A DNA stretch of 64,000 bases from Streptomyces sp. NRRL S-340. GTDB lineage: Bacteria; Actinomycetota; Actinomycetes; Streptomycetales; Streptomycetaceae. The notes under the pieces were generated by a model. The model was not told the origin of the DNA. It did no database searches and saw only the letters and a list, made by a program, of their open reading frames with translations. The DNA lies in contig NZ_JOIY01000027.1 of NCBI RefSeq assembly GCF_000720185.1, positions 62,001 to 126,000 on the forward strand, given 5' to 3'. Of the stretch, positions 50,496 through 59,713 are shown piece by piece (within the stretch, counting starts at the first letter, position 1; each line of letters opens with the position of its first letter). A program made the position numbers and the translations under genes.

Positions 50496-53400
50496 AGATC
50501 TTCCAGCCGATGCTCTTCGTCGGCCTGGGCGGCACCGGAGGACTGGTCGGAGCCGAACTGGAACGCCGGCTCCGCGTCGAACTGTGCGGTCCGGACGGCA
50601 TGGCCCTGAGCCGCATGAACGGCCACGCCCCCTTCCAACTGCCCGACTGCCTCCAGTTCGTGTACGCCGACTACAGCGAGAGCGACCTCCAGCGCCTGCC
50701 CCAGTTCAACGTCGACCCCTCGCTGCGCGCCGCCTACGCCCGCACCTCACGGGCCACCCACAACCTGCTGCCCAACTTCGACAGTTCACCCGAAGTGACC
50801 AAGATGCTCCGGGCCAGCCTCCGCGAGGAGGTGGCCGGCTGGCTGCCGCCGATCACCGGCGAACCGGAGGTCACCCCGCTCCACAACGGCGCCGGACAAC
50901 TGCCCACCGTCGGCCGCGCCGCCCTCTTCGCCACCCTCCGTCACAGCCTCGCCCCGGTCCTCGAGCCCCTCCTGCAGGCCATCGACGCCATCGCCAAGTC
51001 GGCGGGCGAACTGAGCGAGCTGGGCGGCGGCAAGGTCAACGGCTGCGACGTGTTCGTCGCCTTCTCGGTGGCCGGCGGCACCGGCGCCGGCATCTTCCTG
51101 GACTACCTGCACCTCATCAACCACGCCTTCCGGCTGCGCAGCTTCGACGGGGTGAAGATCTACCCGCTGGTCGTGATGCCGTCGTCGTTCTCCGCCGCCA
51201 CCGGCGGCGGACGCGAGGCCGAACTGAACGCGGCCCGCGCCCTGGTCGACCTGTTCCGGCTGGTGGACCAGCAGAACGCGCCGGTCGAACGCCCCGACAT
51301 CGGCGACCTCGACCACGAGGCGAAGTTCGGCATCCGCTACCCGGGCATCACCCCGGTCCGGCTGCGCACCGGCATCCTGCCCACGGCCTTCCTGTTCAGC
51401 CCGACCGCCGGGATCCGCGCCGACGACCTGCGCCGCTCCATCGTCTCCCTGGTGATGTCGCTGGTCGGCACGGAACTGGGCGACGGCCGCCCGCAGGGCC
51501 GCAAGATGGCCGCCGACGACGACTACCAGACCTTCGCCGCCAGCTTCATCAACCGCGGCGTGGCCCGCAGTTCCATCTCGCCCACCGGCATCGGCAGGCG
51601 CGGCGTGTCCACCAGTCTGGTGGCGTCCATGACCGCCCCGATGGACCAGCTCGCCGACCTGGTGGCCGGCCGGATGCTGCGGGAGGCCGTCACCGACCTG
51701 GTGGAACGGCCGCGCGCCGAACTGCGCGAGGGCGCCGTCCCCATGATCCGGCAGCTGTTCGCCGACTCCCACCTCGAAGAACTCTGGGAGCGGCGGCAGT
51801 TGGCGGTGCCGGAACCCGACCCGCTGCCGCGCGGCGGCCGCAACATAGAGCAGGCCCTCGGCCAGCGCATCACCGACATGCAGGCGCTGCTGTCCGACCT
51901 GCGGGCCGAGGCGAGCCGGCAGGCCGCCGTGATGGCCGACCGGTTCGCCCCGCGCCCCGCCATCGACAAACTCCTGCAGAGCGCCGACCCCTTCCTCGTC
52001 GAACGCGTCGTCCGGGGTGTCCCGGACAGTGAGGAACAGATCGCCCGGCTCGGCTTCCTCGGCATGCTGGACAGCCGCGCCCGCGCCCCGCAGCGCCCGC
52101 CGGGCGTCACGGAGCAGCCGCCCAAGATCCCCCGCATCAAGGGCCAGCTGGCCGGCCTGGCTCCGGCCCGCTGGGGCGACGACGACGTCCAGGCCGCCCT
52201 TCAGGAGCAGAACACCTGGTACCAGTGGCGCTGCCGCTCGATCTGGCACGAGGCCTGGCGCGAACAGCAGCAGCACTGGCAGCCCCAGGCGGACGTGGCC
52301 GGCATCGACCTCGACCGCCTGGTGCGGGCCTTCCTCGGCCACAGCGACCAGGAACGCAAGGCCTCGCAGCAGAAGGGCCGCGAACTCTACGAGGACCGCA
52401 CCGGCATCTCCTACCTGCTGCCGCCGCAGCGCACCCTCAACCACTTCTACGAGGACGTGGTCGCCCGGCTGCGCCACCGGGAGAACCTGCGCGAGCAGGA
52501 CCACGTCTCCGCGCTGCTGCTCAAGCTGATCGACGGCGACGCCTGGCGCCAGGTGCACACCCTCAGCCGCCGCGACCCGGAGGGCGCGGTCGCCCGCATC
52601 AAGAGCCAGCTGGAGGGCCGTATCACCCGGCTCTTCGCCGAGAGCGGCACCCATCTGGAGGAGCGTCCGCTGCTGCCGGCCATGGGCACGCTGCTGGCCG
52701 CCGCCGCGGGCGACGCCGACGCCCGCGACCAGGTCAGCAAGGACGCGCTCGACGTGTTCGGCCGCAAGCTGGCCGGACTGCTGCCGGTGGGCTTCACCCC
52801 TGAGGGCACCGGGCCGCTGCGGGTCCTGGTCACCTACCCCCGGGTGCAGGCGGTGGACGAGGTGCAGGAGTTCCTCGGCAAGACGCTGCGGCTGCCCTCG
52901 GACGCGAAGAACTCCGTCGAGTACCGGGGCGTGGAGAGCGACTCCGTCACCGTGGTCCTCTTCCGCAGCGAGATGAGCCTCACCCAGGTGCCCGAGGCCC
53001 GCAAGGTGCTGCGCCAGTGGGCCCGCGCCAAGGAGAACGAGCAGGCCCAGGACGTGCTGCGGTGGCGTCAGCGGCTCGGCTTCAGGGACACCTGGATGGT
53101 GAGCACCGAGGACGACCGGCAGACCATCCTGCACCGGCTGCTGTGCTGCCTGTGGAACGGCCAGGTCGACGTGCTGGACGGTGGCACCGACTCCCCGCGC
53201 CGGATCAGGCTGCGGCTCTTCCCCGACACCAGCCCCGACGTGCCCGGCGTCCGGCTGCGCCTCGGTGACTTCCCCGACGGCGTCTCGAGCTGGGCGGAGC
53301 TGCTGCGCTCCTACGAACGCTGGACGGTCCTCGACGACGAGGCGACCGTGGAGGACTACTGCTACGAGCTGATGGCCGCTCAGCCGCTCGGACTGTCCCG

Positions 53401-54463
53401 CACGGGCAGCACACCGCACCCGCTCTTCGTGGAGCTGGTCGAGGAGATCGCGCCGCGCCAGCTCGAGCTGCTGCAGGAGCGCCGTGAGCGGGGCGGCCGC
53501 CGGGTCGAGGGCTGGGTGCGCCCTCTGTGGGAGTTCTGGGCGGAGACCCTTCCGGCCGCCCTGGACAAGGAGTTCGGCGACCAGCGCGCGGTCCAGCCGA
53601 CCCTGCGCACCCTGCTGGAGCACGTACGCGGCGGGTCGCCGGCCCGGCCCCGCGAGGAGGCCTCCGCACCCCGGCGCCCGGCACCGGAGGACGACGACTT
53701 CGGCACGACGCCCTTCACCGGTCGCGGCTCCTACGAGCGCGAGAACGGACGGGAGGAGAGGGACGAGCGGAACGAGCGCGAGCAGCGGTACGAGCGGAAC
53801 GAGCGGGAGCCGCGGTACGAGCGGCGCACGCGGAGCGAGTGGGACGACCGGGACGAGCGCGGCGTGTGGGACGAGGCCGCCGACGAGTACGGCACCGGGC
53901 GGAACGGCCGCGCCTCCGGCGACTACCGCGACGCCCGCGACGCCCACGGCACCCGTGATCCCCGCGATCCCCGCGGCGGCGACGCCTGGCGCGGCCGGCG
54001 CGAGGACCGGTACGACGGTGACGGCCCCCGCGACGACCGGGGCGGCGAGGACGGCGGCAGGGAGGACCGGTTCGGCGGCGGGCGGTACGGCGACCGGGAC
54101 CGCGCCCACGAGGATGACCGCGAGCGCCCCTACGCGGGTGACCGCGACCGCGATCCCGCGAACGACCGGGAGCGGGACCGGGACCGCCGGTCCCAGTGGC
54201 GCGACGGCGAACGCAGGCGCTCCGAGGGCCGCCCCTCCTTCGACAAGCCCGACGCCGACGCCCGCGACGCCGACGACCGCCGTGAGGACCCGCGCCGTGA
54301 GGACCCGCGCCGTGAGGACCGGGGCGAGGGCGACCGGGCCCGCCGTGCGGACCGGCCGCGGGCGCCCTGGGACGAACCCGGCGACCCGGGGCCGTACCCC
54401 GGTGCCGGTGACGGCGGACGCGACCAGCACCGTGACACTCCCTGGGACGGTGACGCGCAGTGA
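50492..54463 (+). CDS. tubulin/FtsZ-like protein (Tubulin_2 family) with charged C-terminal tail
   Basis: A 1323-aa protein. The N-terminus MLFVGLGGTGGLVGAELER forms the first nucleotide-binding turn of a tubulin/FtsZ Rossmann fold. The tubulin signature appears as FSVAGGTGAGIFLDY at about 190-205, and KIYPLVVMPSSFS follows as the next strand. The middle 800 residues are a large helical region of unknown fold. From about residue 1065 the chain is a disordered tail dominated by Arg, Asp, Glu and Gly. Known relatives are large GTP-binding proteins without assigned function. Strong ribosome-binding site GGGAGGAAACC. It is expected to polymerise or act as a GTP switch (inference). Confidence 0.78.
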   Translation: MKIFQPMLFVGLGGTGGLVGAELERRLRVELCGPDGMALSRMNGHAPFQLPDCLQFVYADYSESDLQRLPQFNVDPSLRAAYARTSRATHNLLPNFDSSPEVTKMLRASLREEVAGWLPPITGEPEVTPLHNGAGQLPTVGRAALFATLRHSLAPVLEPLLQAIDAIAKSAGELSELGGGKVNGCDVFVAFSVAGGTGAGIFLDYLHLINHAFRLRSFDGVKIYPLVVMPSSFSAATGGGREAELNAARALVDLFRLVDQQNAPVERPDIGDLDHEAKFGIRYPGITPVRLRTGILPTAFLFSPTAGIRADDLRRSIVSLVMSLVGTELGDGRPQGRKMAADDDYQTFAASFINRGVARSSISPTGIGRRGVSTSLVASMTAPMDQLADLVAGRMLREAVTDLVERPRAELREGAVPMIRQLFADSHLEELWERRQLAVPEPDPLPRGGRNIEQALGQRITDMQALLSDLRAEASRQAAVMADRFAPRPAIDKLLQSADPFLVERVVRGVPDSEEQIARLGFLGMLDSRARAPQRPPGVTEQPPKIPRIKGQLAGLAPARWGDDDVQAALQEQNTWYQWRCRSIWHEAWREQQQHWQPQADVAGIDLDRLVRAFLGHSDQERKASQQKGRELYEDRTGISYLLPPQRTLNHFYEDVVARLRHRENLREQDHVSALLLKLIDGDAWRQVHTLSRRDPEGAVARIKSQLEGRITRLFAESGTHLEERPLLPAMGTLLAAAAGDADARDQVSKDALDVFGRKLAGLLPVGFTPEGTGPLRVLVTYPRVQAVDEVQEFLGKTLRLPSDAKNSVEYRGVESDSVTVVLFRSEMSLTQVPEARKVLRQWARAKENEQAQDVLRWRQRLGFRDTWMVSTEDDRQTILHRLLCCLWNGQVDVLDGGTDSPRRIRLRLFPDTSPDVPGVRLRLGDFPDGVSSWAELLRSYERWTVLDDEATVEDYCYELMAAQPLGLSRTGSTPHPLFVELVEEIAPRQLELLQERRERGGRRVEGWVRPLWEFWAETLPAALDKEFGDQRAVQPTLRTLLEHVRGGSPARPREEASAPRRPAPEDDDFGTTPFTGRGSYERENGREERDERNEREQRYERNEREPRYERRTRSEWDDRDERGVWDEAADEYGTGRNGRASGDYRDARDAHGTRDPRDPRGGDAWRGRREDRYDGDGPRDDRGGEDGGREDRFGGGRYGDRDRAHEDDRERPYAGDRDRDPANDRERDRDRRSQWRDGERRRSEGRPSFDKPDADARDADDRREDPRREDPRREDRGEGDRARRADRPRAPWDEPGDPGPYPGAGDGGRDQHRDTPWDGDAQ

Positions 54464-57447
54464 GCACACCTCATCAGGAGGCGCGCTGCGTCATCCACCT
54501 GGACCTGCGCGCCGGAGCGGCCGAGCTGGACAGACCGTCCGCGCTGCGCGCCAGGGTCGCCCGGCAGCTGGGCGGAGCCGGACTGCCGGAACCCGACGAC
54601 CCGCTGTTCCTGGTGGTCGACACCCCGGCCGGGCTCACCGACCACCTGCTCCAGTACGAACTCCTCACCGGCTACCGGACCGTGGGCCAGGTCAGTCTCC
54701 TGGTCCTGCTGGTCGGCAGCGCGCCGGGCTCGTACGCCGGGGACGACGAGGCCTTCCAGCCCGACCGCAGGCTGGTGCGGCCCGCCGTCCTGCGGTCCTC
54801 GGTCACCGGCCTGCTGTGGGCCGGTGACCTGCGCTCCGCCCGCACCGCGCTGGAACAGCCGGCACCGGACGACCCGGACGCCCTGGCGGTCCTCGTGGAC
54901 GTGCTGTCGGTGCCCGACCTGTACCTGCGGGTCCTGGACGGCGTCCGCGCGCTGCCCGAGGCCGTCGCCGCGCCCGGCGTGCGGCTGCTGGAGCAGGACC
55001 TGCCTCCGCAGGTGCGCGACCGGGCCTGGCGCGACGCGCTCACCCGGTTCGCCGGCGAGGACACCGAACTGCCGACGGACGTGCTGCTGACCGCTTCCTC
55101 CGGCGCGGACCTGCCCCAGCCGCTGAGCCGGCTGGTGGCGGCGCGGGGCGCCCGGGACCAGCCGCACCGGGCACCGGGCGGGGTGGCGGACGGCGCCTAC
55201 CGCGCCTGCACGGACGCCCTCGACCGCGCCGAGGAGGAGCTGGCCGGGCTCCAGACCCTGCCCGGCCTGCTGCGGGCCGCGCGCCGTGCGGCCTTCGAGG
55301 CGGACGTCGACCAGGCGCGCATCGCCCTCGACGAGTACCGGGACCTGGCCGGGACGGCCCTGCGCAGCGGCGGCTCCGCGTCCTCGGCCGCCGACTCGGG
55401 GGCCCGGCTCGCCGCCCTCGGCCTGCGGGTGCCGTCCGCGGACGGCGTCAAGGACCCGATCCGCGACGGGCTCAGGGAGTTCGCCGGGAAGCTGCTGGCC
55501 CAGGGGCTTCCCCTGCGCTCGGTGGCGCAGCGATTCACGGGCCTGGCCGGGCGGGTCGAGCCGGTGCCGGGTTCGGCGCTGCTGCCCCGGCTCGCCGCGC
55601 TCCCGCGCCCCGGCTCGCGCGAGGACCTGCCGGGCGGCGGCGCGCAGCCCGGCCCGTCGCTGGCGGCCCTCGCCGCGGCCGGGACCGGACTGCTCGGCGC
55701 CCTGTGGACCGGGCCGCTGCTCGCCCTGGCCCTGGTCGTCCCGGTGCTGTTCGCCGCCACGGCGGCGCTCGGCACGTCCCGGCTGCGGGACGCGGGGCGC
55801 CCGGGCCGCTGGGCCGTGCCCCACCAGGCCGCGGCGGTCGGCGGCGCGGTGGCCGGCGCGGCGGTGGCGTACGCGACCGAGCCGCCCGTCTGGCTGGGCA
55901 CCATCGCTCTGGTGCTGGGACTCGGCGGCGCGGTGGAGACGGCACGCCGGCTCTGGCGCGCGGCGGCGGCCTCCTGGGCGCCGGGCCGGATGACCGCCGT
56001 GCTGCGGCAGTCCCTGGAGCAGGTCGACGCGCTGCTGGCCGAGGCGGTCAGGGAGCACTGGGCCGTCGAGGAGCGCCTGGAGTGCGCGGACGCGGCGCGG
56101 TCCGTCGCCGGGGTCCTCCGGGCGACGGCCGCCGCGGCCGAGGCGGAGGCGGCACCCGAGCGGGAACGGCCCGAGGCCACCGGTGCCCCGGGCTCCGCCG
56201 GTGCTCCGGGCCCGGCCGGGACACCGGGCACCGGCGGCACCCCGGGTGCCGCCCACGGGGCCGGGAGAGGAGACGGGCCGGGCACCGCGGCGCCCGACAA
56301 GGAGTGGCTCTCCAGCGCCTCCGTCCTGGAGACGGACGACGACGCAGTCGGGTCCGACGACGGGGACGTCGACTGGGCGCGCATGTACGCCTTCACGGAG
56401 GAGCCGGAGGCGCAGACACAGACGCACGCGGCGGACGCGGCATGGCTCGACGGGCGCGAGGAGGACCCGGACGAGGACGGCACCGCCTGGGCGGACCGGG
56501 CCAGGGTGGCACCGCGCTGGCTGGACCGCGAGAGCGGCGAGGGCGGCCCGGAACTGGTCGCCACGCTCGCCGCGGACCTGACGGACGCCGCCCTGGAGGC
56601 GCTGGATCCCTACTGGCGGGCCGAACGCGGCCAGGCCGGCACCCGCGCCGTCCGGCGCACCGAGGAACGGGTCCGCGAACTGCTCTCGACGGCCCGCCAC
56701 CACCTGCGGCGCAACGGCGTGCTGGCCGCGCCCCCGTTCGCCGCCCCCGGCCGGGTCCGGGCCGGCTCGGCCAGTCTGCTCGGCACCGACCCCTACCGGC
56801 CGGCCCAGCTGGTCGGCGCGGAGCCCGAACGGCAGGCCGTGGTCCAGCTGTCCTCGCCCGAACAGGGCGCGCTGCTCAGCCGCGACCCGGCGGACGCGGT
56901 GTGGATCAGGTTCGCGCCGCGCGCGGTGCGCGACGAGGTCCGGAAGGCCTGGCAGGGGGGCGGCTCGGCCCAGCCGGAGGACGTGCTGTGGACGTCGTCG
57001 GGGCGGTACGCCGGCCTGGTCCGGCTGACACCGCTGCGCTCGGGAGTGGTGTTCACCGTCCGCTCCCGCCGCACCTCCCCGCCCACGGGCGAGACGTCCC
57101 CGTACGGCACGTACGACAGCTACGCCACGTATGACGGCCACGAACCGTCCGGCAGCCACGAATCGTCCGACAGCCACGACACGTACGACAGGTACGAGGC
57201 CAGGAACCCGTACGCGACGACCGACGCGTACGAGGTGACGGACACGTACGGCGGGGGCGGCGCGTACGGCAGCAGGGACGACACGTACGACCGGCCCGTG
57301 GAGGACGACCGTCCCGTCGAGGACGACCGTCCCGTGGAGGACGACCGTCCCGTGGAGGACGACCGGGGCGATGACCGGTGGGACGCCCTTGAACGCGGCC
57401 GATGGGACGACCGCGAGGACGGTCGCGGGGACGGTGAGCGCCCATGA
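54460..57447 (+). CDS. multi-pass membrane protein of the tubulin-GTPase operon
   Basis: A 995-aa protein of no recognised family. Residues 1-390 are soluble, with a RossMann-like start (CVIHLDLRAGAAELDRPSAL) and helical bundles. Two hydrophobic blocks at about 400-440 and 460-500 give probably four transmembrane helices. A coiled helix (LEQVDALLAEAVREHWAVEE) and a Gly/Pro/Ala linker follow, then an acidic region, a folded domain near 710-870, and a Tyr/Asp/Ser-rich tail with four RPVEDD repeats. The GTG overlaps the tubulin-like stop (GTGA), and its own stop overlaps an ATG at 57444. It may anchor the cytoskeletal partner at the membrane (inference). Confidence 0.65.
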   Translation: MSTPHQEARCVIHLDLRAGAAELDRPSALRARVARQLGGAGLPEPDDPLFLVVDTPAGLTDHLLQYELLTGYRTVGQVSLLVLLVGSAPGSYAGDDEAFQPDRRLVRPAVLRSSVTGLLWAGDLRSARTALEQPAPDDPDALAVLVDVLSVPDLYLRVLDGVRALPEAVAAPGVRLLEQDLPPQVRDRAWRDALTRFAGEDTELPTDVLLTASSGADLPQPLSRLVAARGARDQPHRAPGGVADGAYRACTDALDRAEEELAGLQTLPGLLRAARRAAFEADVDQARIALDEYRDLAGTALRSGGSASSAADSGARLAALGLRVPSADGVKDPIRDGLREFAGKLLAQGLPLRSVAQRFTGLAGRVEPVPGSALLPRLAALPRPGSREDLPGGGAQPGPSLAALAAAGTGLLGALWTGPLLALALVVPVLFAATAALGTSRLRDAGRPGRWAVPHQAAAVGGAVAGAAVAYATEPPVWLGTIALVLGLGGAVETARRLWRAAAASWAPGRMTAVLRQSLEQVDALLAEAVREHWAVEERLECADAARSVAGVLRATAAAAEAEAAPERERPEATGAPGSAGAPGPAGTPGTGGTPGAAHGAGRGDGPGTAAPDKEWLSSASVLETDDDAVGSDDGDVDWARMYAFTEEPEAQTQTHAADAAWLDGREEDPDEDGTAWADRARVAPRWLDRESGEGGPELVATLAADLTDAALEALDPYWRAERGQAGTRAVRRTEERVRELLSTARHHLRRNGVLAAPPFAAPGRVRAGSASLLGTDPYRPAQLVGAEPERQAVVQLSSPEQGALLSRDPADAVWIRFAPRAVRDEVRKAWQGGGSAQPEDVLWTSSGRYAGLVRLTPLRSGVVFTVRSRRTSPPTGETSPYGTYDSYATYDGHEPSGSHESSDSHDTYDRYEARNPYATTDAYEVTDTYGGGGAYGSRDDTYDRPVEDDRPVEDDRPVEDDRPVEDDRGDDRWDALERGRWDDREDGRGDGERP
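57289..57360 (+). repeat. four 18-bp tandem repeats (RPVEDD codons)
   Basis: GACCGTCCCGTGGAGGAC-type units at 57289, 57307, 57325 and 57343, nearly identical. They lie in frame within the tail of the membrane-protein gene. Confidence 0.9.
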
Positions 57448-57514
57448 CCCGTGTCCGTGCCGGCAGTCCGCCCGGCTGCCCCGGCTCCTCCGGCTTAGAG
57501 CTGCGAACAAAAGG
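57444..57514 (+). other. original start of the pseudokinase-GTPase gene, now cut off
   Basis: ATG at 57444 overlaps the upstream stop (ATGA) and reads MTRVRAGSPPGCPGSSG before entering unusual DNA at about 57493 (CTTAGAGCTGCGAACAAAA, with a rare TTA codon). This frame ends at 57701. The conserved protein resumes in a different frame (RRVTPARFGRESRRD and on) from about 57638. The 5' end of the gene thus appears split by the inserted element. Confidence 0.6.
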
Positions 57515-57641
57515 GGCGCCCGCCTCGCGGCGTCCGGCACGCACGCTCGCGGCGTTGCCGAAAGGCCCTGGTAGCTCCGCTACAAGGACCTTCCGGCGCC
57601 TTGCGATCGCACGCACCGGACGACCCCCTCGGGCGGGCGCC
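57515..57641. mobile_element. 127-bp imperfect palindrome, MITE- or REP-like
   Basis: The ends are GGCGCCCGCC (57515-57524) and GGCGGGCGCC (57632-57641). The arms match inwards with mismatches (CGTCCGG against CCGGACG; GCCGAAAGG against CCTTCCGGC) down to a central GTAGC-TCC-GCTAC at 57571-57583. No coding capacity. The composition differs from both flanking genes, and it interrupts the frame of the pseudokinase-GTPase gene. A target duplication is not obvious. Confidence 0.6.
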
Positions 57642-57739
57642 GCGTCACCCCCGCCCGCTTCGGCCGCGAGTCCCGCCGGGACCGGCTGCTGCCCCAGCTG
57701 ATCCGCAACTGCCTGCTGGACGACGAGGGCCAGCAGTGC

Positions 57740-59713
57740 GTGCAGGTCCGCCTGACCGCCGCGGACGCGGCCAACCCGGCGGCCCGCGACCTGCTGGAGA
57801 CGGAGACCGGCACCGCCCTGCACCTGCACCGGCTGCTCGAGGACTCGGAGTACGCGCCGCTCTTCCCGAAGGTCGTCGGCCACCAGCTCGACACGGCGGA
57901 GCCGTACCTGCTGTACGCCGCGCCGCGCGGGATCGCCGCGGCCCGGACCCACGTCATGGCCGCGAGCGACCAGCAGCGCTTCACCCGGGACCTCATGACG
58001 GCCCTGTGCCTGCTGGACGGGCAGGGCCTGGTGCACCGCGGGCTGACCCCGGCGACCGTCCTGTGGGACGGTGCCAGGGCCCAGCTGTGGGGGCTCGAGG
58101 CGGTGACCCGGGCGGGCCGGCCGCGCAGCCCGTGGGGCCGGCTGCCGTTCTGCTCGCCCGAACAGCGCCGCGGCGAGGGGCTCGCCGACGGGCGCGACGC
58201 GGTGTGGAGCGCCGCCCAGGTGCTCTACCGGCTGGTGACCGGGCGGGCCGGCCCCGCCGACGGGGCTCCGGCCGACCTCGGCGAACACCGGGTGCTGGAC
58301 CGGACGTTCCGCGGCGCCTTCGCCCCGCGGGCCGCCGCCCGGCCGACCCCCGCCGAGGTGCTCGACCTGGTGGCGCCGGGCGCCGGTGACCGCATCCGGC
58401 TCACCGTCCCGCCCGACGAGACGCGCCCGCACCGGGAGGCGTTCGAGGACGCGCTGCGGCTCAAGCGGCAGGCCCCCCTCGCCCGGAGCCGCGACGGCTC
58501 CGGGGCACAGGGCGAGCGGGGCAACGGCGAAGTGCTCTGCCCCTACTGCCTGCAGACCATCCAGCTTGACCTGTCGAAACTGTTCGTCGCCGACAACACG
58601 ATGCAGTACAAGCAGCCGCTGGACGTCTCCGGCATCACCAACCCCGTGGTGCTGGACGACGTCATGCGCGGCGCGGTCCAGAAGTGCGCGGCGGACCCGG
58701 CCTTCCCCGAGCACGTCATCCCGGTTCCCTACCTGACGAACGGCCGCCCGCTGACCGTCGCGATGGTCGGCCAGTCCTCCACCGGCAAGAGCCACCTGCT
58801 GACCCAGATGATCGCCGCGATCACCGACGGCGGTCTGGAACCGTTCGGCCTGACCTGGCAGTCGGTCAACCCGGAGCAGCACGCCCGGTTCGTCCGCGAA
58901 CGGGTGCAGCCCCTGCGCAACGGCAACGTCCTCGACCACACCGCCGCGCTGGGCCTGGACGACTTCGCCCGCTTCGTGGAGTCCCTGCTGATCACCGACG
59001 CCCGCGGCCAGGTGCGCCCCGTCGCCTTCTTCGACCTCGGCGGCGAGGACCTCGTACGGACCGACGCGGCGCTGCGCTTCCTGCTCGGCATCGACGCCCT
59101 GATCTTCGTCGTCGACCCCGCGCTGGCCCTCCCGCTGCCCGAACTGGACCAGGCCAGGGAACGCTGGGGGGTGGAGGTGAACCGGGACGGCGACCTCGCC
59201 TTCGGCACCGTCCTGGACCGGCTGCCGAAGAACGGCCCGTACCTGGAGGTCCCGGCCGCGATGGTCCTCGGCAAGGCGGACCTGCTGCGCTTCAGGACGC
59301 CCGTCGACCACTGGCTGACCCGGCCGCCGGCCACCTCCCTCGACCCCGCGCTGGTGCGGGCGGAGAGCCGGGACGTCCACAGTCTGCTGCGCCGGTACGC
59401 GGGCCAGGCGTGGCTGCGGCCCTTCGACACGATGCGCCGGTGCACCCTGCACATCGCGTCCGCCACCGGCGGCCAGGAGGACCGCGGCCGCTACCCGGCG
59501 GGAGCGGGGCCGCGACGGGTGCTGGAACCCCTGCTGGCGCTGCTCGCGATGCACGGGCTGATCGAGGTGCCGGGCGGCGCCGAGGCGTTCGCGGTCGGGG
59601 AGACGCCCGGCTTCGAGACGGTGCCCGGGCAGCGGGCGACAGGATCCGGCGGCCCCGGCGGTGCGGCCGGGGGAACGACGGCCGCAGGAACGGCCGGAGG
59701 GGGACTGCAGTGA
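57740..59713 (+). CDS. pseudokinase-zinc ribbon-GTPase protein, N-terminus probably disrupted
   Basis: At least 657 aa from the first available GTG; 35 or more residues of conserved-looking sequence upstream (FGRESRRDRLLPQLIRNC) lie in frame but have no start codon. Residues 1-220 are a kinase fold with degraded motifs: GLVHRGLTPATVLWDG instead of HRD...N and no DFG. CPYC near 266 is half of a zinc ribbon. A TRAFAC-like GTPase follows with P-loop VGQSSTGKSHLL (about 342), FFDLGGEDLVRTD (about 430) and a GKADLL base-binding motif (about 509). It is probably the regulated switch of the second module. Whether the truncated form is made is unknown. Confidence 0.7.
   Translation: MQVRLTAADAANPAARDLLETETGTALHLHRLLEDSEYAPLFPKVVGHQLDTAEPYLLYAAPRGIAAARTHVMAASDQQRFTRDLMTALCLLDGQGLVHRGLTPATVLWDGARAQLWGLEAVTRAGRPRSPWGRLPFCSPEQRRGEGLADGRDAVWSAAQVLYRLVTGRAGPADGAPADLGEHRVLDRTFRGAFAPRAAARPTPAEVLDLVAPGAGDRIRLTVPPDETRPHREAFEDALRLKRQAPLARSRDGSGAQGERGNGEVLCPYCLQTIQLDLSKLFVADNTMQYKQPLDVSGITNPVVLDDVMRGAVQKCAADPAFPEHVIPVPYLTNGRPLTVAMVGQSSTGKSHLLTQMIAAITDGGLEPFGLTWQSVNPEQHARFVRERVQPLRNGNVLDHTAALGLDDFARFVESLLITDARGQVRPVAFFDLGGEDLVRTDAALRFLLGIDALIFVVDPALALPLPELDQARERWGVEVNRDGDLAFGTVLDRLPKNGPYLEVPAAMVLGKADLLRFRTPVDHWLTRPPATSLDPALVRAESRDVHSLLRRYAGQAWLRPFDTMRRCTLHIASATGGQEDRGRYPAGAGPRRVLEPLLALLAMHGLIEVPGGAEAFAVGETPGFETVPGQRATGSGGPGGAAGGTTAAGTAGGGLQ

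Noticed and set aside
50786..54469. A 1227-codon open frame on the minus strand opposite the tubulin-like gene
   Set aside because: It is the antisense shadow of a GC-rich gene: Val/Gly/Ala/Arg-rich, no motif, while the plus strand shows clear family motifs and overlapped operon junctions.
57515..57641. Small RNA or intrinsic terminator instead of an inserted element
   Set aside because: The element sits inside a gene start and breaks its frame, which fits insertion better; a hairpin role in mRNA processing remains possible.
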